In this document: positions 52,701 to 59,869 of the stretch, in pieces | Position numbering within the stretch: the stretch's first letter is position 1 | How the letters are laid out: every line of letters starts with the position of its first letter | DNA from: Orthonyx spaldingii | Lineage: Eukaryota; Chordata; Aves; Passeriformes; Orthonychidae | Direction: 5' to 3' | NCBI GenBank assembly: GCA_013397795.1 | Contig: VZTJ01004023.1 | Coordinates: 1,113,422 to 1,177,421 of the forward strand | Length of the DNA: 64,000 nt | The notes under the pieces: generated by a model | Database searches by the model: none | What the model was told of the DNA's origin: nothing | The model's input: the letters and a program-made list of their open reading frames with translations, nothing else | Position numbers and translations under genes: made by a program

Positions 52701-55700
52701 GGGTTTTTTTGTTCTTTCTTTTTAAGGTTTACAAAGCAACTGGGGAAGAATTCTTAAAAATTGCAGGAGGTAAGTGATGCTGGAGTTCAGTGTGATTACT
52801 TAAGTTCATAGGAATGTTGCTCTAGTTCTTTTTTTTTTCCTTGACTGAGGATGCAAATGGGTAATGAAGTAGCTTTTCCTGTTTTGCCTTCCAAGAATAT
52901 TTGACCCTGTCAAGTTCTGTTTTCATGTGGTTGAAATTGAGCTGTGAGCATTTGAGCTGTGATGTTCACAGACAGGTCTTGGGAGGAGGACAAACCTTTG
53001 CAGTGGAAGCATCTGTGTGTCATGTATCAATTCACACTAATCTCATCTTTGTCCCAATTTCATTAAAGTATGAAACACTTGCAGAATAAGAGATTTTCCC
53101 CTCAAAATAGATTGCTGAGAGTTTGTAGTGCTTCCAGGTTTGTTGCTGGCTACTCACTTCCTGTATTCTTCCTTAATGCTTTGCTGCTGCTGCATCCTCT
53201 GGAATCAACTGCCCAGCACTGACCATTTGTTCTTGGCTGACCATGTGCTGTTACCTTTCCACCAGGCACCTCCAACGAAGTGGCCCAGTTCTTATCCAAG
53301 GAGAATCAAGTTATCATCCGGATGAGAGGCCTTCCATTCACTGCTACTCAGGAAGATGTCTTGGGCTTCCTGGGGCCGGAGTGCCCCGTCACAGGAGGGA
53401 AAGAAGGACTTCTCTTTGTCAAGTACCCAGATGGCAGGCCCACAGGAGATGCATTTGTGTTATTTTCCTGTGAAGAATATGCACAGAATGCACTTAAAAA
53501 GCACAAAGAAATACTTGGAAAACGTTACATTGAACTCTTCAGGAGCACAGCAGCAGAGGTCCAACAGGTTGTAACTATTGGTTGTGAGACTCAAAACTTA
53601 GCAGTTAAAACATTTCTTCTGACACTTGCACACAAATATGTTGTAGACAGCTATGAAAGTTTGTTATATGAAAAATGTCAAGAAAGGCCAATACATGTTT
53701 CCTAGTGGGCATGGAAAATTGTGCAGAGCTGGTTTTGCTTTTTGCTTGTTTGGGGCAGTTGTTTGTTTGTTTTTGGTTTTTTTTAAGCTTCTTGGGTGGT
53801 TTTTTTAACCATCCCTCAGACTGTAAAAATCACTGCATAATTTTCTTCTCCTTATAGGTTGACTGAAATCACAAAAATAATTCTAAAAATATAGTAGATT
53901 GATTGATAGTATTGTAGTAATGCTTCTTGAAAATCTGCAGTACTGTCCTTAAATTCTGGTTTCCATGTACAGAATTTCTAATGTTAAATCCAAATCTGGA
54001 TGCATGAAATGAACAACTGCTTTCGTGGAAGTTATGAATTAAGAGGATGGATCTGATTTTTCAGTGAAAGGAAATGAATTTTTTTTCCTGTGGTAATATA
54101 TTTCTGTTTTTCCCTATCCTTCACCAGTTCCTACCATTACATTCTTAAACAGGTAAAACCATTTCATTTTGTCACCAGCAGCTTGTCCATGTGAAAAACG
54201 TCACATAATTGTATTTTTCTTCCTGACACAGAATATTTCTACACTGATGACTCCAAAGGGAACCACTCTGAGATTTGGTCTGGTCTTTGCATAACCACTG
54301 GCTATAAAAATGTAGTACAGTTACTGTTTCAACCTATGTGACATGTGAAGTCTTTCTGTAGAAGGGATTGGGCAAGGGAAGGAATATTCACACTTGTAGC
54401 CCATTGTTACTGCTGTGATATGGATATTAAACAGCCAAGAATCTGATCTGTGTGCTGTGAAAATTGGGAAATGGCATTTCATCCTTCCCCCCAACTTCCC
54501 TCCTGAGAGAGAATGAGGCAAAATCCTCTAAGGGACTAAATTGTTCTGTCACAGCAACCAAGTCTCTGCTTCCACTTTTTTGGGAGAGACCTGGATAAAA
54601 CTTATACAAAACTTATACTCTACCAATATGTCATTACTTCTTCCTCGGACAGCTGTCTAGGCTGACACCCTAATTTTTTTTGTTGCTTGGGAAAGAGATG
54701 GTTTCTTAGGGAATTACAGGCTACTTATTTGAGTAATTACAAGAAGTAAAGCCAGCTCTCATCTACTTAGTGTTAGTGCAAAGTAATTGCAATATTCTCC
54801 TCACAACTGAGGGAGATTTCTGACCTGAAATGTGCTACAAGGAGATTCTTGAAAAAAAACTCTCTTAAGCTGAATCACTTTTGACAAAACTAAAGCTTTG
54901 TAACCTGTTTTTGGTACCTCTTTCAGTATAATATGTTTATTTGTGATAATCATCACTAAAAATACTTTTCAGCAGTAAGCCCCAACATGTGTCATATACT
55001 CCCTTTGTCATTTGGAAATGAGTCAAGAGAAAATGTTGAGATCAAAGTCTCCTATATTCTTATCTTTAATTTTTATTTTTTCCTCAGAAAATCTGTACTT
55101 GGAGACAAGCACTGGGGTTAAACAAATAAGCACCCTCACTTAACCAATCAGGTTTTAGAATAAATTAGAATTAGTGCTTTTACTAGCTATTTCAGGTCTC
55201 AGTTCTTTGGAAATGTCTGGTTTTAATTTACCCTGATTTAACTAAGAACTGTATGTGGCAATACTGGTTTATTAGCACAGATGTGATTTCAGATGTTCCT
55301 TTCTGAGATACTATAAACTGTAATTGGCTTTTAACCTTTTTTATATTTACATTAGAAAAGTCTGTTATTGGGGTCTAGCAAATTGAATTTGTTAGCCTTC
55401 CCTTCTCCCCTTCTGAGTTTGAAACTTCCAAATGCCCAGCAGGAAACTAACTGCAATAATTTGGTGTAAGAAGAGTTTTTTTTCTCTGATGTTGGAAATA
55501 GTATTGTGAGAACTGCTCTGTGCTCAGACAGATGACTGTAAATCTCCATTGCTGGGTTTTTTCCCAACAGGTACTGAATCGATACATGTCAACACCTCTT
55601 ATTCCAACTCTTCCAACTCCCATCATCCCAGTCATCCCCCCACCATACACCATTGCCACGGGCAGCATCCGGGACTGTGTCCGGCTCAGAGGTCTTCCTT

Positions 55701-58700
55701 ACACTGCTGGCATTGATGACATCTTGGAATTTATGGGAGATGCCACGGGTGATATCAAGCCCCATGGAGTTCACATGGTCCTTAATCAGCAGGTAACAGC
55801 ATTTTGGATGGGAGGAGTAACTTTGCAGTGATTGGACAGGTTAGAAGTCAGAGCAGCTTACCTGATCTTGGCTTTAGTCTTCTCTAACCCTGGGAAAATA
55901 CAATGTTCTCTTTGTCTTTGCCTCATTTCTCTTCCCCTTTTCCATACACCCTTGCTTTTCTCTCTATGTATGTGTGTATGCATCAGCCTGGGGAGGATGA
56001 AGCTTGTTCTTTGAAAGATAACCTTATCCTGGAGGCTCTTTAAATAAGCCCTCATGTCTCGGCCAAAGGCTGGAGAGGCACATGACAGAAATGTCTCCTG
56101 TTAGATGGCATAGCTGCTCTGTCAGCTTCAGGGTTCCTGCTGTGTTGTTTGAGTGGTCTCTGTGACAAAATTAGGTTTTTCTAACTCAATTAGCAGTTGC
56201 TCAAGCTTTAAAGGAAGTTGATAATTAAAAAATTTGGGTATATTTTAATGATGCGATCATAAAGATGTATCTTCCCTATTGTGTTAAAAATAAACTCTTA
56301 ATGACAGAAATAGTGAGGTGTTAAAGAAAACAAATGAAAGAGAGCTACTATATTTGTTTAGGTTTGGGGTTTGGGGGGTTTTTTTTGGTTAAGAAAGTTT
56401 TAAATATTTTATACAGACAGGTATATCTATCAGACTGCAGAAAATCAGACCTGGAAATCAATTTCTGATGTTGTTATGGATTTTACTAAAGGATCTAGAA
56501 CTATATGCTCTCGTATTATTACCTTGAAAGTAGTTGGAGGGAAGGCAAAGCCAGGCTCTTCCTGGAGCTTCACAGCAAAAGAATAAGAGACAGTGTGAAT
56601 AAACTGCATAAAAAAAAATTACAGTTGGGTGAAAAGGAAAAAGTAAAATCACAATGAGAAATTAGCTAAGCACCTGAACAGGTTCCCAGAGGTGACATGG
56701 GATCTCCACCCTGGAGATGCTCAGATTTCAAGTGGAGAAGGCCATGAGTGGCCTGATGTAGCTTGAAAGTTAGTCCTGCTTGGAACAGCCTTTGGATTAG
56801 AGACCTCCAGACTTTTTTTCCATGCTACATGATGCTCTGTTTCTTTCTGCAGAGGACTGAAGTAGCATTGTGTTAACTGGGCACTTGTTGCATGAATCTT
56901 GATATTGCTTCTCCTAAAAAGAATTGTTGAGTTGTGAGTCATTAGTGCCAGAGAAGGAATAACTATACAGGCTTTCAGGAGATATTTGATCTTAGTCCTT
57001 TCTGCATTTCATGTGATCTGGGTGATCTAATAACAGATTGACCTACAATTATTTCCCTGCCTTCCCTAGGGACGACCGTCAGGTGATGCTTTTATCCAAA
57101 TGAAATCTGCTGACAAAGCCTTTATGGTGGCTCAAAAATGTCACAAAAAAATGATGAAGGACCGTTATGTGGAAGTATTCCAGTGTTCAGGAGAGGAGAT
57201 GAACTTTGTTTTAATGGGTGGCACTTTAAATCGTAGTGGCTTATCCCCACCGCCATGTAAGTTACCATGTAAGTCTCCAATTCTTCTGCTCTCTGCTGCT
57301 AAAGGCTGACATGTGGTAGGTGCTGAAGCTTTGTGGCCTTTCACCTTTTGACTCTGGTTTTGCCATGATCAATAATCATCCGTCTGTGTACATGCTAAGA
57401 TTGGAATTGTTCCCTTTGGGCAATAATGGGACTGATCAGAGGCATTTTTATTGTACTTTCTGTGGTGAGTAGAGGGCAGCAAGGCCTTGCCAGTGAAATT
57501 TTTGCACACTTTGCTTTTTATGGGTGTACTGTTCTTCTGATCTCTGCAGTAGACTTGCCTGTAGTAAAACCTACTTGGAATAAGAGGGATTTTTAAAATG
57601 GGGAGAAGTTCTGTATTCCAGCTGCCTATGAGTGCTCTTGCTATCTTGCCTCAGAGCATTGAGAACGTACTCTTTGGGCTTATTTTTGAAGGAAAGCATC
57701 CACTGGGATGATATACTAACAAACCATAGAGTGCTGAAGTTGGATGGATTTTAATTTTTTTATTTTAAGATTACAGTGAACCTTACTGAGGAACTATAAT
57801 GGAACTTTACTGTACTGTTCTAATTAGTCTCACTACCAAATCACAATGCAGATATTGATGTGTATTTGCAAAGTAGTAAAAAGCTGCCAAATATAGTATA
57901 TAAAACCAATTTGACTGCACACCAAGCTAAATTTAATGTTCCTGTACAAATTAGGTATTTGTTCATCAAAATGCATCAGACTAGTGATTTACTGGGGTAC
58001 TTTCCCTTCCATTTGCTATATCCTAAAAATACATTTTGAAGTGGCAGGAAGCTTATACTTGAAGTCTCATGGTCAGCAGTTATGGATGCCCATGTGTAGC
58101 TACTATTATGGTACTTTTGTCCCACAGAGTACAACTTCTGTTAGAAAATGATGAGGGTGTGTTGGTGTGCACGCCTGCTTTCTCTATGCACATGGCTTTA
58201 TGCTTTCTTTTAATAACTCTGAAGTTCCCTACTTTCCATTTACATATAGACAAGGCTGCTCAGCTCTAGGAGCCGTGAACTTTTAGGAATCACTCATTCC
58301 AAACGCCCCAGTTGTCATTCATGGCGATGTAGCAAAGGTCTCCAGGGGAGAGGCTAGAGAGCAGTCTTTGCTCAAGTGTTCATCAGTCATGCCCAGATGG
58401 TTTTAATCACATTGCTGTAGGAGAGGAATGATTCATTCTCGAATTCTCCATTCTGATTGCTTTTTGTTGCTGTGTCCTGGTTTGGTTTTAGGTCTTTCTC
58501 CACCAGCTTATGCAGCTTTCCAAACAGCAGCTGTGATCCCAGCAGAGGCAGCTGCACTTTACCAGCCACAAGCCCTCTTGCCAACCACCAGGACACCCCA
58601 GGCCTCCGCAGCTGCTCCTCCAACTGTTACCTACTACCCAGCCCAGGCTGCTCAGCTTTACATGAATTACACAGCTTACTATCCCAGGTAACCCTGACAC

Positions 58701-59869
58701 TGAACTGCTTCTCTTGACCTTTCATCCCAGTGCAGCAGGCAACGGTGTGGTCACCTGTGAACAGCTCTTACATTTGTACTTCTGCTGTAGGTAATCCTGG
58801 AAACTTGATGTTCAGCAGCAGAGGCAGAAACCATTTTAGCTGTTTCTCTGTGGCCTTGTAATGGGGTTCATCTTCTCCGTAGATCATGATAATGTTGGCC
58901 TAATATTTAACAGGGGTTTTTTGGCACTGGGACAATGTCATCAAGGCAGTTTTATTTCTTGGCCAAAAGAGAAGCTGTGTCAATACTTGCCTCTACCCTC
59001 ACCTCTTAGTTTGTTCTTTTATTTACAATACTGTTTTCATACTGAAAGACTCATCAGAGGTGTGTACTAGGTTTGATTTTGTATATCAGCGAGACCAAAG
59101 AACATTTTTACATGTGAAAGCAAAGCAGATCTCCACCTTTTCCCTTCCCACAGATGGTATCAGCATGAGTCACTGAAGTCTGGTACATGGGTTGTGGGGA
59201 AACAGCTTGTTCACTGAGAGTTCCTAGGCTTGTGACACTTGCTAGCTCGAGTATCTGGTAATTTGCTAGATGGGCCCTGACCAGACATGGAGATGCTAAT
59301 TACTCACTATTTTGTGGCTCAGAAACGCCAGATTTGGGCATTTCATACTATGATACACCCCTCCCCTTTATTTCTTAATGTTTTTATTAATGTTCTTAAG
59401 CAAGTCATCTGTGGCTACTTTTTCCTACTCCCCTGTGTAATAACAAATGCCACTTCTTATGTCTTTAACTACAAATGTTAGCTATTTTCCTTTCCCTCCC
59501 TTCTCTAAAAATAGATTGTGAGATGGTGGAGAGAAATTAAGAAAGTCCCCAAAACAATCCACATCAGGGCTGTTTGGTTTTCTGTGGTATTTGGGTTTAT
59601 TTTCAAATCTAAACTTTCGGTTTCATCTCTGCCTATTCTGAGTAGTAGAAGCAGTTATTGGTTTTCATAACAATTTTGCTCCCTCTTTCAGCCCTCCAGT
59701 GTCTCCTACCACGGTGGGGTACATTGCAGCTCCTCCTGGAGCTGTGGCTGCTGCTGCCACTGCCACCCACACTCCGATCCTGCCCCAGCCTGGAGCCTTA
59801 GTCCGGATGCAGGGCTTGCCCTACAACACAGGAATGAAGGAGATACTCAGTTTCTTCCAGGGGTACCAG
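28951..59869 (+). CDS. ESRP2: Epithelial splicing regulatory protein 2, 14 coding exons, 3' partial
   Basis: The product is a nuclear RNA-binding regulator of epithelial alternative splicing. Fourteen exons bounded by GT-AG introns join in one frame of 677 codons. Seen in order: an N-terminal region of about 210 residues beginning MTAS and containing LVVLFGATAG (the family's RNase H-like part); RRM1 (about 226-303), RRM2 (about 327-405) and RRM3 (about 447-527), each with an R-x-RGLP(W/F/Y) strand like the quasi-RRMs of hnRNP F/H and an RNP1-like R-x-(N/S/T)-G-(D/E)-A-(F/L) segment; a Pro/Ala/Tyr-rich linker (about 545-650); and a partial fourth RRM-like segment (VRMQGLPYNTG). The paralogue ESRP1 is the alternative, but segments such as VGTLHKSLV, EEDFGVW and PPVSPTTVGY match ESRP2 as I remember it. 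The C-terminal exon, expected to end near PKEWVC, lies beyond the right edge. With it the protein would be about 700-710 residues, near the roughly 720 of human ESRP2. Family and paralogue calls rest on recognition, not a search. Confidence 0.95.
29086..29953 (+). other. ESRP2 intron 1
   Basis: 868 bases. The first 300 bases are CpG-rich and may carry promoter-proximal regulatory sequence. An extra acceptor-like TTTTCATTTTTAG ends at 29519 but no exon-like frame follows it. Confidence 0.9.
29954..30082 (+). CDS. ESRP2: ESRP2 coding exon 2 (residues 46-88)
   Basis: Acceptor TTTTTAG|GTAGGG and donor CAG|GTGAGG, phase 0 at both ends, 129 bases. It encodes VGTLHKSLVKAD through LDRVLQQ. The VGTLHKSLV and CRE-SGL pattern is one of the clearest ESRP2-over-ESRP1 signatures in the window. 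Confidence 0.93.
31141..31180. repeat. T-rich homopolymer tract
   Basis: A run of about 20 T followed by T-rich sequence with scattered C. Confidence 0.95.
31768..31796. repeat. Poly-T run
   Basis: About 29 consecutive T bases. Confidence 0.95.
36318..36420 (+). mobile_element. CR1 LINE 3' fragment, sense, in ESRP2 intron 2
   Basis: AGATGTGGCATTTAGCGACA, TGGTTTAGTGGTCA, TTAATGGTAGGACTCAATGA, TCTTGAAGATCAACCTAA and ATGATTCTATAA occur in the order of the CR1 3' UTR and tail. It is about 100 bases long and strongly 5'-truncated. Recognised by eye. Confidence 0.88.
42322..42560 (-). mobile_element. CR1 LINE fragment, antisense, in ESRP2 intron 2
   Basis: GGCTGGAAGGCACCCACAG, CCAGCCTGAGCCCTGAAAGC, AGGCTGCCAAAGACCATGGC and ATGAAGAATCTGTAACTTCT match the reverse complement of the CR1 3' region in order. 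The 3' tail is at the left end. The right boundary is approximate. Confidence 0.82.
43161..43226. repeat. TTTTG-rich low-complexity tract
   Basis: G/T-only sequence with several TTTTG units in ESRP2 intron 2. Confidence 0.9.
48309..48422 (+). CDS. ESRP2: ESRP2 coding exon 3 (residues 89-126)
   Basis: Acceptor TTTTCCAG|TTTAGT and donor AAG|GTACGA, phase 0 at both ends, 114 bases. It encodes FSQLVSSDLK and LCSDGQLLIRQVLHPE, the conserved LCTDGQ / RQ-LHPE block of the family. It lies 18.2 kb downstream of exon 2. Confidence 0.94.
48423..49469 (+). other. ESRP2 intron 3
   Basis: 1,047 bases, no element recognised. Confidence 0.9.
49470..49584 (+). CDS. ESRP2: ESRP2 coding exon 4 (residues 127-164 plus one base)
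   Basis: Acceptor CCTTGCAG|AACTTC and donor GAAT|GTATCC, ending in phase 1, 115 bases. It encodes the conserved CFYSFYDLRKEFH block. The donor matches consensus poorly at +5 and +6. Joining to exon 5 makes MAEYLGLGTDE, matching the family. Unspliced, the frame runs on to a stop about 105 bases further. Confidence 0.93.
49585..50281 (+). other. ESRP2 intron 4
   Basis: 697 bases with a weak donor (GTATCC). No repeat recognised. Confidence 0.9.
50282..50380 (+). CDS. ESRP2: ESRP2 coding exon 5 (residues 165-197)
   Basis: Acceptor CTGTTTAG|ATCTAG and donor TGTA|GTAAGT, 99 bases, beginning with the last two bases of codon 165 and ending with the first base of codon 198. It encodes LGLGTDEAEEDFGVWQVKT. 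The acidic DEAEEDFGVW motif is typical of ESRP2. Confidence 0.93.
50502..50556 (+). CDS. ESRP2: ESRP2 coding exon 6 (residues 198-215)
   Basis: A short 55-base exon. Acceptor TTGTCACAG|ATCATG and donor CTTG|GTAAGT. It encodes NHVFTEPETVKYKYETGP, matching the F-(S/T)-(D/E/K)-PE-V-KYETG block of the family. It is separated from exon 5 by only a 121-base intron. Confidence 0.92.
50557..51368 (+). other. ESRP2 intron 6
   Basis: 812 bases, ending in a T run of about 17 (51340-51357) that serves as the pyrimidine tract for exon 7. Confidence 0.9.
51369..51479 (+). CDS. ESRP2: ESRP2 coding exon 7 (residues 216-252, start of RRM1)
   Basis: The acceptor TATGCAG|TAGTAA is preceded by a long T run, and the donor is CCAA|GTAAGA; 111 bases. 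It encodes SKSETVDSETV and the first half of RRM1 with RNP2-like VIRARGLPW and SDQDIARFFKGLNIA, nearly invariant in ESRP proteins. Confidence 0.95.
51480..52395 (+). other. ESRP2 intron 7
   Basis: 916 bases. It contains the 26-base TA/TG-rich duplication described separately and is otherwise unremarkable. Confidence 0.9.
51916..51996. repeat. 26-base duplication in ESRP2 intron 7, period 55
   Basis: Copies at 51916-51941 and 51971-51996 both contain ATATATGTGTATACTAT and end ATGAAAA. They differ at one base, and the sequence between is a similar TA/TG/CA-rich variant, as in a decaying minisatellite. Confidence 0.85.
52396..52528 (+). CDS. ESRP2: ESRP2 coding exon 8 (residues 253-297, end of RRM1)
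   Basis: Acceptor CTTCCAG|AGGTGG and donor GAG|GTAAAA, 133 bases, ending in phase 0. It encodes GGVALCLNSQGRRNGEALVRF (RNP1-like core RRNGEALVRF at about 265-274) and RHKHHMGSRYIE. Confidence 0.95.
52727..52769 (+). CDS. ESRP2: ESRP2 coding exon 9 (residues 298-311)
   Basis: A 43-base exon. Acceptor TTTTTAAG|GTTTAC and donor GGAG|GTAAGT. It encodes VYKATGEEFLKIAG, the family's RRM1-RRM2 connector. Its length is not a multiple of three, so skipping it would shift the frame. Confidence 0.93.
52770..53265 (+). other. ESRP2 intron 9
   Basis: 496 bases, no repeat recognised. Confidence 0.9.
53266..53567 (+). CDS. ESRP2: ESRP2 coding exon 10 (residues 312-412, RRM2)
   Basis: The acceptor is TTCCACCAG|GCACC; 302 bases carrying all of RRM2. 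RNP2-like VIIRMRGLPF, the insert LGFLGPECPVTGG, RNP1-like RPTGDAFVLF (369-378), then GKRYIELFRSTAAEVQQ. The donor CAG|GTTGTA agrees with consensus only at GT and the preceding CAG. The exon end is nevertheless fixed because exon 11 supplies the VLNRY that follows QQ in the family. Confidence 0.94.
53568..55570 (+). other. ESRP2 intron 10
   Basis: 2,003 bases, opened by the weak donor GTTGTA. If retained, translation continues 45 codons to a stop at 53703-53705, truncating the protein after RRM2. G/T-rich stretches occur at 53745-53810. Confidence 0.9.
55571..55792 (+). CDS. ESRP2: ESRP2 coding exon 11 (residues 413-486, linker and first half of RRM3)
   Basis: Acceptor TTCCCAACAG|GTACTG and donor CAG|GTAACA, phase 0 at both ends, 222 bases. 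It encodes VLNRY, a Pro/Ile/Thr-rich linker (TPLIPTLPTPIIPVIPPPY) and RRM3 strand RDCVRLRGLPYTAG, then HGVHMVLNQQ. Confidence 0.94.
55793..57069 (+). other. ESRP2 intron 11
   Basis: 1,277 bases containing a CR1 fragment about 225 bases before exon 12. Confidence 0.9.
56670..56844 (+). mobile_element. CR1 LINE 3' fragment, sense, in ESRP2 intron 11
   Basis: GAACAGGTTCCCAGAGGTGA, ATCTCCACCCTGGAGATGCT, AAGGCCATGAGTGGCCTGAT, TTAGTCCTGCTTGGAACAG, GATTAGAGACCTCCAGA and a tail like GATGCTCTGTTTCT occur in CR1 order. 5'-truncated, with no coding capacity. Recognised by eye. Confidence 0.88.
57070..57268 (+). CDS. ESRP2: ESRP2 coding exon 12 (residues 487-552, end of RRM3), with alternative donor
   Basis: The acceptor is CTTCCCTAG|GGACGA. 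It encodes GRPSGDAFIQM (RNP1-like), KCHKKMMKDRYVEVFQCS and GGTLNRSGLSPPP. Two identical donors CCAT|GTAAGT lie 12 bases apart. The downstream one (exon end 57268) gives PPPCKLPCLSPP, and the upstream one (exon end 57256) gives PPPCLSPP. Both keep the frame into exon 13. The longer form is annotated because C-K-L-P is present in reference ESRP2 proteins as I remember them. Confidence 0.94.
57269..58491 (+). other. ESRP2 intron 12
   Basis: 1,223 bases when the downstream donor is used, 1,235 with the upstream donor. No repeat recognised. Confidence 0.9.
58492..58687 (+). CDS. ESRP2: ESRP2 coding exon 13 (residues 553-617, Ala/Pro/Tyr-rich linker)
   Basis: Acceptor TTGGTTTTAG|GTCTTT and donor CCCAG|GTAACC, 196 bases. 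It encodes LSPPAYAAFQTAAVIPAEAA, QPQALLPTTR and YYPAQAAQLYMNYTAYYP, the disordered linker before the C-terminal segment. NYTAYYPSPP across the next junction is a family hallmark. Confidence 0.93.
58688..59691 (+). other. ESRP2 intron 13
   Basis: 1,004 bases, no repeat recognised. Confidence 0.9.
59692..59869 (+). CDS. ESRP2: ESRP2 coding exon 14 (residues 618-677), last coding exon in the window
   Basis: Acceptor CCTCTTTCAG|CCCTCC and donor CAG|GTCAGT, ending in phase 0, 178 bases. It encodes PPVSPTTVGYIAAPPGAVAA, an Ala/Thr stretch, then ALVRMQGLPYNTGMKEIL and SFFQGYQ, which is the start of the partial fourth RRM-like segment. A further exon must follow to finish the protein. Confidence 0.93.

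Noticed and set aside
28951..59869. Assignment to ESRP1 rather than ESRP2
   Set aside because: The RRMs are similar in both, but exon 2 (VGTLHKSLV), the acidic EEDFGVW block, LGFLGPECPVTGG and PPVSPTTVGY agree with ESRP2 as remembered. The length also fits ESRP2 better. The MTAS start alone is ESRP1-like.
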